Shown here piece by piece: positions 27,886 to 36,049 of a DNA stretch of 38,112 nucleotides. The stretch comes from Pseudomonas defluvii (lineage in GTDB: Bacteria; Pseudomonadota; Gammaproteobacteria; Pseudomonadales; Pseudomonadaceae): NCBI RefSeq assembly GCF_001695625.1, contig NZ_MBPN01000045.1, positions 1-38,112 on the forward strand, given 5' to 3'. The first letter of the stretch is position 1; each line of letters begins with the position of its first letter. The translations under genes and the position numbers were made by a program. The notes below the pieces were generated by a model, which made no database searches, was not told the DNA's origin, and saw nothing but the letters and a program-made list of their open reading frames with translations.

Positions 27886-27904
27886 AGCCGCTGTTGAAGC
27901 GGCT
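27886..27904. terminator. Stem-loop between convergent genes (possible bidirectional terminator)
   Basis: AGCCGCT (27886-27892) and AGCGGCT (27898-27904) form a 7-bp stem with a 5-base loop, in the 51 bases between two convergent stops. Neither side has a good T run, so termination strength is uncertain. Confidence 0.35.
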
Positions 27905-27913
27905 GCGTGACCC

Positions 27914-29260
27914 CTACACGCCAAACGGATAGGTCTCGTCTTCCGGTTCCAGCTTCTGGGACTTCGGCAGTGGCAACGCTGTGACCGGAAGCGTCTTTTC
28001 AAACCACACCATTGCGTCGAATTGGTCGGCCAGTACTGCCTGAAAATAGTGGCTTTCGCGTTCACTCTGCGGGCGGTAGATGACACCTATGGCCCGTTCC
28101 AGCAGCGACATCGACAGCGTGTCGCGCAGATCCTCTCGTTGTGGATCACGCCAGTCGGTCAATGAGCGGGCCACGCCGGCCTTGAGAAATTGCTGTTCCC
28201 AGCTATCGGCACGTGAGGGGCGCACATCCTTGATGTGCATGTCGCCATCCCAATCATCGGCCGCCGCTACCTGACCCTGATCGGTGCTCATGCCGATCAG
28301 CACCACGTCCCGACCATAGGCGCTGCGGCACAGTTGGCCAATGTTGAATTGTCCCTTCCAGCCCATCTCCGTGGCACTTGCATTGCCGATATGGGAGTTG
28401 TGCGCCCACACCACGGCTTTGGCTTCAGCACCCCGATGTTCGAGCAGCGCCTGCAAGGTGTCGAACATATGCCGGTCGCGCAGGTTCCAGGAGGCGCTCG
28501 AACCACGATAGATGGCGCGGTAGTACTGTTCCGCCGCCCGGATGACTTGGGCATTCTGCCGGGCATCGAAAAAGGCTTCATCGTCCTTTACCAGCCCGGC
28601 CAACTGCTTGGCCAACATGACGTTCAGTTGCTCGACCACCGCTTGCTCACAGGGCATTACACCTGCACGTTCGACAAAGTGACCATACAGGGTCGGATCA
28701 TCCTGCCAAGGGGTCAGACAGCCGTAGCGTTGCCGCGCTTCATGGGCCAGCAGCGGGTCGACACCCTCCAGATAGTGCAGCACCTCCCGAATGGAGTTGC
28801 GCAAGCTGTAGACATCCAGCCCACGGAACTCGACACGCCGCTCCGGGGCCATCGAGTGGTTGTACTGGTGTAGCCAGTGGGCAAAGGTTTTCACCTCGGT
28901 ATTGCGCCACATCCAGGTAGGAAAGCGGCTGAAGATATGGCGCTTCCAGGCCGTTGGTGCCAGCCCGCGCACATAGCGGTCAACGTGGCTGGCATCTGGC
29001 CAGTCTGCTTCGACGGCAATGATGTTGAAGCCGTGCTGGGTTATCAGCCGTTGAGTAATCGCCGCACGGGCCCGATAGAAGTCCGAGGTGCCATGACTGG
29101 CTTCGCCGATCATGACCACCCGCGCATCGGCGTAGCGGTCAAACAGCGCGCCGAAGGCTTCTGTCTCCAGCGCTGGCAACGGTTCAGCGTAATGGCGTAG
29201 CAACGGCGTAATAGCGGCCTGGGCGCTGTTGGCGCGGTAGGCATAGGGTTTCTTCAACAT
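27914..29260 (-). CDS. Erythromycin-esterase family protein
   Basis: This 448-residue protein belongs to the EreA/EreB-like family: MIGEASHGTSDFYRARA with the catalytic-type His, IIAVEADWPDASHVDRYVRG with the partner Glu, and the later VWAHNSHIGNAS. Characterised Ere enzymes open macrolide lactones, but chromosomal members like this one are not shown to confer resistance, so the substrate is unknown. It overlaps the upstream kinase gene by seven bases (ATG inside its end), so both are probably one transcript. Linkage of this family to orphan phosphoribosyltransferases suggests a shared role. Confidence 0.85.
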   Translation of the reverse strand: MLKKPYAYRANSAQAAITPLLRHYAEPLPALETEAFGALFDRYADARVVMIGEASHGTSDFYRARAAITQRLITQHGFNIIAVEADWPDASHVDRYVRGLAPTAWKRHIFSRFPTWMWRNTEVKTFAHWLHQYNHSMAPERRVEFRGLDVYSLRNSIREVLHYLEGVDPLLAHEARQRYGCLTPWQDDPTLYGHFVERAGVMPCEQAVVEQLNVMLAKQLAGLVKDDEAFFDARQNAQVIRAAEQYYRAIYRGSSASWNLRDRHMFDTLQALLEHRGAEAKAVVWAHNSHIGNASATEMGWKGQFNIGQLCRSAYGRDVVLIGMSTDQGQVAAADDWDGDMHIKDVRPSRADSWEQQFLKAGVARSLTDWRDPQREDLRDTLSMSLLERAIGVIYRPQSERESHYFQAVLADQFDAMVWFEKTLPVTALPLPKSQKLEPEDETYPFGV

Positions 29261-30288
29261 GCTGTGGGTACTCCCGGACGTGGGCTTTCGTCATTCAGGT
29301 AGCCCTGTGCCTGACGCAGCAATTGCCGGGCTTTATCGGCTTTCAGTTGCTGCAAGGCGCAGTCCTGCTGGCGCACTGAGCCGTTGGCGAGGGAAAAACT
29401 GCGAGTCGCGGCCCTTAATGAAAGAAAGAATGCCAAGGGGCGGCAGTCTTCGTTCATGTCACCGTGTTGTAGATAGCTGTTCAACAGGCACACCGCCAGA
29501 GGGTGCAGGCCATGATGGTCCAGGTCCATTAACACGAATGCCACGTCGTAGAGCCTGTCGATACAGGCGATTCGCTCGCTGAACTCAATACCGTCGAATA
29601 ACGTCGGGTGCCCGTTGTACAAACAGATGTTGGCCAGGCGCAGGTCGCCATGACAACGCCGCACCCGTCCCTCGCGTCGGCGCTGTTCCAGGCATTGGGT
29701 CAAGCCGTCGAGTGTCGAACGGCTGGCACTGTAGAGGTCGTTGACCGCGTCCATCGCCAAGAGCTGCGGATAGCGGCACATTTCCCGATGGTTTTTTTCA
29801 ACTTCCCAGGCCAGGTCATCCACGCGACCGAAGACCGGGGTAACCTCGGCGCTGGCATGAAACCGTGCAATCTCCGCTCCCAGTTCAGTGATCAGCGGCT
29901 CGCTCAGTCGACCCTCAACGGCCATGCGGTCGAACAGCGCTTCCTGAGGAAAGCGCCGCATGACCACCAGCCAATCCACGACCTGGCCGTCACCGTCGAA
30001 TGCCAGTTGGCCATCTGATTGGCGTGTGATCGGGCATAGGCGCAAATACAGGTCTGGGGCTGTCCGGCTGTTGAGTCGCAACTCAGCCCGGCAGGCCTGC
30101 TCGCGGCGTTCCAGGGTCAGGAAATCCAGCGCAGCATAAGCCACTGCGAGCTTGAGCTTGTAGGCTCGATCCGCGTGGAGAAACACTCTGGAACCGTGGC
30201 TCTCTATGCAGATGACCGGCTGCTCAGGCCCTGGGTAGTTGCCGGGGCATGAGAGAAAGGCGATGACCTCGTCCTGCGAGCTGCTCAT
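29254..30288 (-). CDS. Aminoglycoside-phosphotransferase-family kinase-like protein
   Basis: This 344-residue cytoplasmic protein has a choline/aminoglycoside-kinase fold signature: YKLKLAVAYAALDF near the N-terminus, the catalytic loop RRCHGDLRLANICLYNG (HGDxxxxN) and the metal-binding segment LFDGIEF. It resembles the family often annotated as aminoglycoside phosphotransferase of unknown substrate. There is no evidence that it acts on antibiotics. It is first of a two-gene minus-strand unit with the erythromycin-esterase-like gene. The ribosome site before its ATG is weak. Confidence 0.75.
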   Translation of the reverse strand: MSSSQDEVIAFLSCPGNYPGPEQPVICIESHGSRVFLHADRAYKLKLAVAYAALDFLTLERREQACRAELRLNSRTAPDLYLRLCPITRQSDGQLAFDGDGQVVDWLVVMRRFPQEALFDRMAVEGRLSEPLITELGAEIARFHASAEVTPVFGRVDDLAWEVEKNHREMCRYPQLLAMDAVNDLYSASRSTLDGLTQCLEQRRREGRVRRCHGDLRLANICLYNGHPTLFDGIEFSERIACIDRLYDVAFVLMDLDHHGLHPLAVCLLNSYLQHGDMNEDCRPLAFFLSLRAATRSFSLANGSVRQQDCALQQLKADKARQLLRQAQGYLNDESPRPGVPTAC

Positions 30289-30532
30289 GGTCGTCTCGAT
30301 GGGTAGGTAGCCGTTGCAACTACTCTATCCAAGACAGGTCCGGGCCTTTTGACATTTGTCAGAAAGGTGGACTCGGTGCTGTCTACTGGTCATTTGAGTT
30401 TTCGGACTGTAGGTATTAATGCACCCTGGGAACGTCTTCCTCCCTGGCAGAATCCCTCAGGCAGTACCGTGTAGCATGATGGTTCATGACTCGCCAGATA
30501 GAGACCGTTGCGCTTGGCAACGTCGCGCCATA
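30289..30532. other. Intergenic region without recognisable gene
   Basis: These 244 bases separate a small cytochrome gene from the downstream kinase, both on the minus strand. They should hold the kinase promoter. I see no clear promoter, terminator or coding signal. Confidence 0.3.
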
Positions 30533-30871
30533 TTACTTCTTCTGCTGGTGCAGATAGTGCTGTATGGCATCTATCTCGGCTTTATTCGGTGCTACACCGT
30601 TATCCGATTTAAAACTGCTGCCCTGCCAGTGCGGCATAGGAGCTTTCAGCGGCTTACCATGATCGTCTGTTCCGCCGAGTACGGCTCGTTCGAACAACGC
30701 ACGCCTCCATTCGCTGGAGTCACCTGCCAATTTGGGTGCTGATCCGCCCATGCCTCCGGCACCATGGCAGACGCTGCAATTCTCATGGTAAAGCGCTTCA
30801 CCATCGGGTGTAGCAGCCACGGCGGCAGAGCACGCGAAGACTACTGTGAGGGCATAGCAAGCACTTCTCAT
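30533..30871 (-). CDS. Small periplasmic monohaem cytochrome c
   Basis: This 112-residue class I cytochrome c has a signal peptide (cleavage plausible after SAAVAA), the haem attachment site CSVCH near residue 32, and a likely axial Met in MPHW. Start ATG (30869-30871) is chosen because GGAG lies nine bases upstream and it gives a proper signal peptide; the frame extends farther upstream without one. It lies beyond the terminator of the p-cresol operon and is probably transcribed separately. The electron partner is unknown. Confidence 0.85.
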   Translation of the reverse strand: MRSACYALTVVFACSAAVAATPDGEALYHENCSVCHGAGGMGGSAPKLAGDSSEWRRALFERAVLGGTDDHGKPLKAPMPHWQGSSFKSDNGVAPNKAEIDAIQHYLHQQKK

Positions 30872-31193
30872 ACACGACTCCAGATGCGAGGCACATATTG
30901 TGTTGTGCGCCAACACCGTAATGACCGCTAAGTGTTGCTTATGGAGCATAGCAGACTGGATAGCGGGGTCTGAGCGTGTGCTGCGCCGGTGTCGTCTACT
31001 GATAGTCCAGACGACAAAAAGCCCGCGTAAGGCGGGCTCTCTGCGACGGGTCGCTGATCCATCAGCTGAAGGCAGTGTGCGTTTGCAGTGCCGACGCCAC
31101 CATGGGCAAAAGGTCGTACTGTCGATGCGCGCGCCGACGGCAGAACTTACGCAAACGCTGCGGTGATGGTCACCCTGGTGGCCCTGAATGCGC
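30872..31193. other. Intergenic region holding the operon terminator; otherwise no gene
   Basis: This 322-base stretch holds the terminator at 31016-31038, the ribosome site of the small cytochrome, and a widely spaced inverted pair (GCGTTTGC at 31079-31086, GCAAACGC at 31151-31158). I found no coding sequence with family resemblance and no remnant of the truncated response regulator. Confidence 0.4.
31016..31038 (-). terminator. Intrinsic terminator of the p-cresol operon
   Basis: On the minus strand AGCCCGC and GCGGGCT form a perfect 7-bp GC-rich stem with a 5-base loop, followed by five T. It lies about 155 bases after the last cytochrome gene of the operon and before the separate cytochrome at 30871. 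Confidence 0.85.
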
Positions 31194-31565
31194 TTACTTC
31201 AAGGTTTTCAGGTAAGCGATCAGGTGTTGGCGGCTCTGCGCGTCTGCCTGGCCGGGGAACATCATCATGTTGCCCGGCAGCAGGGTGGCAGGGCTGCTCA
31301 GCCATTTGTCCAGGTTGGCTTCATTCCACTGCAGCTTGGCGCCTTGCAGTGCGGCAGAGTAGCTGAAGGCGGGTGCTTGGGCACTGGCACGGCCGAACAC
31401 GCCATGCAGGCTTGGGCCCATGAGATTCTTGCCCGCTTCGGGGCTGTGACAGAAGCCGCACTGGGCGGTGAACAGGGTTTTGCCCTGGGCGGCGTCGCCC
31501 TGAGCCAGGGCCAGAGGGGCAGCCAGCAGCAAGGCACTGGCAGCGAACAGTTGCGCGTAGTTCAT
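31194..31565 (-). CDS. Periplasmic monohaem cytochrome c, last gene of the p-cresol operon
   Basis: This 123-residue class I cytochrome has a signal peptide (cleavage near PLALAQ), the haem site CGFCH, and GPSLHGVFGR and NMMMFPG, features of the mitochondrial-like cytochrome c type with the axial Met in MMMFPG. ATG at 31563-31565 is preceded by AGGAAA. It follows pchF but is separated by a terminator-like hairpin. It may take electrons from the PchCF complex toward the oxidase; azurin or other cytochromes do this in known strains. The role is inferred. Confidence 0.85.
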   Translation of the reverse strand: MNYAQLFAASALLLAAPLALAQGDAAQGKTLFTAQCGFCHSPEAGKNLMGPSLHGVFGRASAQAPAFSYSAALQGAKLQWNEANLDKWLSSPATLLPGNMMMFPGQADAQSRQHLIAYLKTLK

Positions 31566-31581
31566 GGTATTTCCTAGCGGT

Positions 31582-31614
31582 AAAAACCGCCCCGCCGAGA
31601 GGTGCCGGCGGGGC
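31582..31614 (-). terminator. Terminator/attenuator between pchF and the downstream cytochrome gene
   Basis: On the minus strand a perfect 9-bp stem, GCCCCGCCG with CGGCGGGGC (8-base loop, + strand 31589-31614), is followed by GG and five T. It starts 12 bases after the pchF stop and ends 17 bases before the next ATG. It should partly end transcription, lowering expression of the cytochrome relative to pchF. Confidence 0.8.
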
Positions 31615-31625
31615 ATCAAGAGCAA

Positions 31626-33194
31626 TCAGAACGGGTTGGCGAGGTCGATGCCCGACTTGCCTGGCGCCAGAATGTTGTTCGGGTCCAGGGCACGCTTGAG
31701 TGCATGCTCAACCTTGCGCTTCACCGGGCCGTAGCTCTGCGCCACACGCTCCTGGAAGGCGGTGTTGACGCGGTACACGGCGTAACCTTCGCTCTCGAAC
31801 ACATCCAGCAGTTCGGCGAAGCAGGCGTTAGCGCGCTTGGTCTCTTCCGGGTTGGTGCGGTCGTACAACACGTCGATGACGTGGTGCATGTCGCGCCAGC
31901 CGACGATGAACTCGCCGACATAGTCCAGGCCATGCTTGTTGAGGATCTTCTTGGCCAGCGCCTGCTGCTTGTTGCACTCGCTGCCACGGGCCTGGCTCAC
32001 CGGGGCGAACCACATCGAACCACCGCCGCCACGCCAGTTGTACAGGCCGAATTCCTGCAGGTTTGGCACACCCGACATCAATTGCGCGCGGTACTTGAAC
32101 GGCTGGGTGTCACCGGCTTCTTCCTGGGTGACGATGCGGCCTTTGCCCAGTTGTTTCAGGGCGCCGGTGACGATCTTCCAGTTCACATCGACCTGTTCCT
32201 GAGTGCCGTAGAGCGCGGCGTACACGTTCCAGGCACCGAGGTTCTTGTCTTTCTGGATCTGCTTGAGGATCGCGTCGGAGGTCGCACCCGGCTCAGTGGT
32301 GTAGTCGGCACGGCGGGTGTTGCAGGTGGAGGCTTCCCAGAGTACGCCGGCGATGACCACCGAGTTCGGGATGACCTGGGCAATACGCAGGGGGCGGATG
32401 AATTCGACGATCTCAGCGATGTCCGACTCGTTCTCGAACTTGATCTCGAACGGCTTGAACACCGGTGGTTTTGGCATCAGCCAGAAACCCATCTTGGTGC
32501 AGATACCATAGTTGGCCTGGGTGAACATGCCGTCCAGGGTTGGGCCGTAGCCCCATTTGAACACCTGCCAGGCCTTGTCGCCCTTAACGCCGCCCATGCC
32601 GGTACGGTAGACGTCACCGTTGGCCAGTACCACTTCCATGCCGCATTGCATCAGGAAGTGCTCACCGTAGGGGGTGTAGCCCACGCCACGGTCCATGGTA
32701 TTGCCCAGCGGGCCGGCGATGGCCGACGGCGCGGAGAACGACAGCATGAGCGGCAGGTTGTTTTCCTGCAGGTAGTCGTACAACTGCTGGTAGGTCACAC
32801 CCGGTTCGACCAGTGCCGTACACAGCTCTGGGTCGACATGCAGGATCTTGTTCATCTTCTTCAGGTCGAGGATCACCTGGCCGCGTTGGCCTGGCGCCGC
32901 CGAACCGTAGCCGAAGTTACGGCCGGTGGAGATGGTCCATACCGGAATCTTGTGTTCGTTGCAGATCTTCACCACGCCTTGCACCTGCTCGACGGTGGTG
33001 GCGGTGACGGCGGCGGATGGCGTGTGTTCGGCGTTGTCCACGGCCATCATGATCTTGGTGTAGGGGATCAGTTGATCGTCCTTGACCAGAACATTGTCCT
33101 CGCCCAGCAGCTTACGGAACTTGGCGATGGCTTGTTGGAAGTTGGCAGCATCGACGCCGCGCGGGAGCAGGGTGTTGTTGGTTTGCTCAGTCAT
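31626..33194 (-). CDS. pchF: p-Cresol methylhydroxylase-type flavoprotein subunit (4-alkylphenol oxidation)
   Basis: PchF oxidises p-cresol by hydride transfer to FAD and water addition, giving 4-hydroxybenzyl alcohol and then the aldehyde, and passes electrons to the cytochrome PchC. This 522-residue protein of the vanillyl-alcohol-oxidase family has FAD-binding TISTGRNFGYG and APSAIAGPLGNTMDRG. Residues match those of the P. putida enzyme (offset one to two): Tyr96, Glu381, covalent-FAD Tyr385 (LQEFGLYNW), Glu429, Asp442, Tyr475-Arg476. A tyrosine rather than histidine FAD link separates it from vanillyl-alcohol oxidase. It has no signal peptide although the known complex is periplasmic. 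Eugenol hydroxylase and 4-ethylphenol hydroxylase are close relatives, so the substrate range is open. AAGGAG precedes the ATG. Confidence 0.9.
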   Translation of the reverse strand: MTEQTNNTLLPRGVDAANFQQAIAKFRKLLGEDNVLVKDDQLIPYTKIMMAVDNAEHTPSAAVTATTVEQVQGVVKICNEHKIPVWTISTGRNFGYGSAAPGQRGQVILDLKKMNKILHVDPELCTALVEPGVTYQQLYDYLQENNLPLMLSFSAPSAIAGPLGNTMDRGVGYTPYGEHFLMQCGMEVVLANGDVYRTGMGGVKGDKAWQVFKWGYGPTLDGMFTQANYGICTKMGFWLMPKPPVFKPFEIKFENESDIAEIVEFIRPLRIAQVIPNSVVIAGVLWEASTCNTRRADYTTEPGATSDAILKQIQKDKNLGAWNVYAALYGTQEQVDVNWKIVTGALKQLGKGRIVTQEEAGDTQPFKYRAQLMSGVPNLQEFGLYNWRGGGGSMWFAPVSQARGSECNKQQALAKKILNKHGLDYVGEFIVGWRDMHHVIDVLYDRTNPEETKRANACFAELLDVFESEGYAVYRVNTAFQERVAQSYGPVKRKVEHALKRALDPNNILAPGKSGIDLANPF

Positions 33195-33206
33195 CTGTTA
33201 GCTCCT

Positions 33207-33899
33207 TCAAGCTTCGATCGAGAACGAAACGAAATTGCCGGTCAACGGCGATGGGCGGCTGGCCACCAGGGGTGCCTGTCCGCTGTCGGCGCTGCCCATT
33301 ACTGCCAGGGCGTAGCCGAGCGTGGCGGCCCATTGCTCGGAACCGGCGCGGTTACGGCTGGCGGCGCCCATCTGCAGGGGGGCTTTGTTGCCATGCAGGC
33401 GCTGCTCGCTGAGGCTGAACCCGGTGCCACAGGCGTTCAACTGCAGGCCCAGCTGCGGGGCGCAGCCGCTGGCCGCTTGGGCGCTGAGCAGGCGGTGCTG
33501 CGAGGCGGTGGCCGTTGCGTTGTGCTGGCCCAGCCATTGCACCCGGGCACCTGTGCTGCGCGCCAGGTCTACGATCAGCGCGGCGCTGGCATCGTCGACC
33601 AGGCCAATGATGCGTTGCGGCTGGCCACTGCGCAGGCGCTTTTCCAGGCCGAGGATGAAGTCCAGGCTGAGGTCGGTGCGCTGCACACTGACCTGCCTGG
33701 CGGCTGGGCTGGCGTTGATCCCCTGGAGGAAGGCCGACTCAGCGACATTGCCACTGACCAAGGCCAGGGTTGGCAGCGCCGGCCGGGCCTGGCCGCCGAG
33801 CATGGTGTTGGCCATGGCCAGGCTGGAACTGCCCATGGCAACACCGGCCAGGCCGCCCAGGGCCATACCCTTGAGCAGGAAACGACGTTCGACGTTCAT
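33207..33899 (-). CDS. pchX: PchX-like protein with Tat-type signal peptide
   Basis: This 230-residue protein lies between pchC and pchF, where P. putida p-cresol operons carry pchX, a gene of unknown function. It begins MNVERRFLLKGMALGGLAG, a twin-arginine motif (RRFLLK) followed by a hydrophobic core ending near AMA. No haem, flavin or metal motif is visible in the rest. The stop is 12 bases before pchF, and AAGGAG precedes its ATG. Because PchF has no signal peptide, PchX could carry it through Tat as a bound partner or act in FAD attachment; this is inference. Assignment rests on position, size and export signal. Confidence 0.75.
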   Translation of the reverse strand: MNVERRFLLKGMALGGLAGVAMGSSSLAMANTMLGGQARPALPTLALVSGNVAESAFLQGINASPAARQVSVQRTDLSLDFILGLEKRLRSGQPQRIIGLVDDASAALIVDLARSTGARVQWLGQHNATATASQHRLLSAQAASGCAPQLGLQLNACGTGFSLSEQRLHGNKAPLQMGAASRNRAGSEQWAATLGYALAVMGSADSGQAPLVASRPSPLTGNFVSFSIEA

Positions 33900-33909
33900 G
33901 ACGCGCTCC

Positions 33910-34245
33910 TTAAGGTTTGGCCGCTGGCGCAGACGCTTTGGAAATGTAGTCGGCGACCTGTTGCAGCGAGTTGTCGTCGATGAACGAAGCGGGGAAGGCC
34001 GGCATGGCGCGGAAGCCGTTGCGCACCACGGCGGTGATGTACGCCGGTGGCAGTTGGCGACCCTTGATCACCGGGCCGACCTTGTTTTCATGGCAGTGGC
34101 CGCAAACCTTGGCGTAGACGTTTTCTCCGCCTTTCCAGACGCCATCACCATCGGCGGCGGCATTACCGGCAAGCACGACAAAAGGCAGGGCGAAGCAAGC
34201 CGCGAAAGTCCGTTTCACAGCTGAGCTGTTGAGGAGTGATGACAT
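33910..34245 (-). CDS. pchC: Cytochrome c subunit of p-cresol methylhydroxylase
   Basis: PchC is the small periplasmic haem subunit that binds PchF and accepts its electrons one at a time. From the ATG at 34243-34245 this is 111 residues, with a signal peptide (cleavage near AGNAAA), haem site CGHCH and likely axial Met in RAMPAFP. GGAG lies six bases before this ATG. An in-frame ATG at 34281 would add 12 polar residues before the signal peptide and is less likely. It lies between pchA and pchX, the known Pseudomonas order. Confidence 0.88.
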   Translation of the reverse strand: MSSLLNSSAVKRTFAACFALPFVVLAGNAAADGDGVWKGGENVYAKVCGHCHENKVGPVIKGRQLPPAYITAVVRNGFRAMPAFPASFIDDNSLQQVADYISKASAPAAKP

Positions 34246-34298
34246 TTCGTACTCCATTTTTTTATTGGTAGGTTGGTTCATGGGAGCCTTGGACCGGA

Positions 34299-35774
34299 TC
34301 AGAATGGATACGGACGAGGGGCGTGTTGCAGGGTGATCCAGTGATCAGTGGTGAACTCTTCAATGGCCCAGTCGCCATTGAAGCGGCCAAGGCCGGAATT
34401 CTTCTCACCACCGAACGGTGCGTTGGGTTCGTCATTGACCGGGATGTCGTTGACGTGGGTCATGCCGGCATGAATACGCTGGGCGAACTGCACGCCGCGC
34501 TCCAGGCTGGAGGTGAACACCGCGCTGGACAGGCCGTACTCGCTGCGGTTGGCCAGCTCCAGGGCATGCTCGGCATCACGGGCAGACTGAATGCCGACCA
34601 GTGGGCCAAAGATCTCTTCCCGGGCGATCTCCATGTCGGCGGTCACGTCGCCGAACACATGCGGTGGCATTACATTGCCCTGGGCTTGCGCGCCGACCAG
34701 CAGCGTGGCGCCCTCGGCGATGGCCGTGTTGATCTTCTCCTGCAGGCCGGCCAGTTGCTTGGCGTTGATCACCGGGCCGACCACGGTCTCGGCCTTGCTC
34801 GGGTCGCCGTAGGGCAGGGCTTTGACGCGCTCGACGAAGCGGCGGGTGAAGGCTTCCAGCAGTGGCTGTTCGACGATGATGCGGTTGATCGCCATGCAGA
34901 TCTGCCCCTGGTGCAGGAACTTGCCCACCACGGCGGCATTGACGGCCTGCTCGACATCAGCGTCGGCCAGGACCACGAACGGGCTATTGCCGCCCAGCTC
35001 GAGGGCAACGTGCTTGAGGTGTTCGCCGCCGCCGGCAATGCGGCCGATGTTGCGCCCAACTTGAGTGGAGCCGGTGAACGAGATGAACGCCGGTACCGGG
35101 TGCTCGACAAAGGCATCGCCGATTTCCGCGCCGGAGCCCACGACCACGCTGAGTACGCCAGCTGGCAGGCCAGCTTCTTCGAAAATACGCGCCAGCAGCA
35201 GGCCGCCGGTGACCGGGGTATCGCTGGCCGGTTTGACCACCACAGCGTTGCCCAGGGCCAGGGCGGGTGCCAGTGAGCGGGCGGTCAGGTGCAGGGGGAA
35301 GTTCCACGGGCTGATGACACCGATCACGCCCAGTGGCATGCGGTAGACGCGGCTTTCCTTGCCCGGGATGTTCGACGCAATGATGCGCCCGTGTACGCGG
35401 CTCGGCAGGCTGGCCGACTCCAGGGTGATGGCACGGGCGGCGCCCCACTCGATCTGTGCCTTGATGCGGGTACTGCCGGACTCCCGGATGATCCAGTCGA
35501 TGATTTCTTCGCGACGCTCGTCGAAAATTTTCACCGCATTGAGCAGCACCTGGGCGCGCGCGGCGGGCCCTTTGCTTGCCCACTCGGCCTGGGTTTCGCG
35601 TGCCTTGCAGTAGGCCGCGTCAAGGTCTTCACGATTGGCCAGGGGAATGTCCAGCAAACGCTGTTGGGTGAAGGGGTCGAACACTTCCAGCGAGCGACCG
35701 GCGCTGCCGGCACGCCATTCTCCGGCGAGCGGCTGCAAGTCAAGGTTCTGATAGGCAGGGCGAGTAGCGGTCAT
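34299..35774 (-). CDS. pchA: 4-Hydroxybenzaldehyde dehydrogenase (NAD(P)-dependent aldehyde dehydrogenase)
   Basis: This 491-residue cytoplasmic aldehyde dehydrogenase has the usual [16 protein letters not shown], catalytic Glu in LELGGNSP, catalytic Cys in [10 protein letters not shown], and EEIFGPL. As first gene of a p-cresol operon it should oxidise the 4-hydroxybenzaldehyde made by PchCF to 4-hydroxybenzoate. It resembles vanillin/benzaldehyde dehydrogenases (Vdh), so vanillin is a possible substrate if the flavoprotein acts on eugenol-type phenols. GAGAG lies about eight bases before the ATG. A long leader and a -24/-12 promoter lie upstream. Confidence 0.88.
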   Translation of the reverse strand: MTATRPAYQNLDLQPLAGEWRAGSAGRSLEVFDPFTQQRLLDIPLANREDLDAAYCKARETQAEWASKGPAARAQVLLNAVKIFDERREEIIDWIIRESGSTRIKAQIEWGAARAITLESASLPSRVHGRIIASNIPGKESRVYRMPLGVIGVISPWNFPLHLTARSLAPALALGNAVVVKPASDTPVTGGLLLARIFEEAGLPAGVLSVVVGSGAEIGDAFVEHPVPAFISFTGSTQVGRNIGRIAGGGEHLKHVALELGGNSPFVVLADADVEQAVNAAVVGKFLHQGQICMAINRIIVEQPLLEAFTRRFVERVKALPYGDPSKAETVVGPVINAKQLAGLQEKINTAIAEGATLLVGAQAQGNVMPPHVFGDVTADMEIAREEIFGPLVGIQSARDAEHALELANRSEYGLSSAVFTSSLERGVQFAQRIHAGMTHVNDIPVNDEPNAPFGGEKNSGLGRFNGDWAIEEFTTDHWITLQHAPRPYPF

Positions 35775-36021
35775 GATGTTCTCTCTTATAGAACCGAAAG
35801 GTCATCCATCAGCGGCTTGAGCGCCGCTGGCCGAAGGCTTCCGGCTGGTCGTGGTACGCAGGGTTACGGTTCAGCCTTGAAGCTGATGGAGGGCACCGAG
35901 GGCGCTGTCCGGGAGGTCGCACAAGGAGATTAGCCACACCGGCAAGGTGCAGCGGGTGTCAAGCGCGAAGTGGGCAGTGGTCATGTCGGGGTCACCTGTA
36001 TTTTTTTTATCGATGTGCACG
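35775..36021 (-). other. Long 5' leader of the pch operon
   Basis: About 250 transcribed bases are expected between the -24/-12 promoter and the pchA ATG. I see no convincing coding frame and no known riboswitch. A GC-rich partly self-complementary patch lies near 35827-35848 (CTGGCCGAAGG, CTTCCGGCTGG). Confidence 0.3.
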
Positions 36022-36033
36022 TGACCTGTGACT

Positions 36034-36049
36034 AACAATTATCGTGCCA
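36034..36049 (-). promoter_or_regulatory. Sigma-54 (-24/-12) promoter of the pch operon
   Basis: On the minus strand the sequence TGGCACG-ATAA-TTGTT matches the RpoN consensus TGGCACG-N4-TTGCW except that the -12 GC reads GT. The start point would be near 36022, reading toward pchA. An AT-rich stretch just upstream (36056-36083) could bind IHF. The divergent sigma-54 activator gene supports the call. Confidence 0.75.

Noticed and set aside
27914..30288. Antibiotic-resistance cassette (erythromycin esterase plus aminoglycoside phosphotransferase)
   Set aside because: No integron, transposase or resistance-type leader is present, and both belong to broad families of unknown substrate common on chromosomes.
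30872..31193. Remaining part of the truncated response regulator at the far edge of the stress block
   Set aside because: I read the frames around this gap and found no receiver continuation, helix-turn-helix, GGDEF or HD motif.
31602..33983. 793-codon open frame on the + strand
   Set aside because: It is antisense to pchF and pchX, which have clear family motifs and ribosome sites. Its His/Gln/Val-rich composition is what third-position GC bias gives on the opposite strand.
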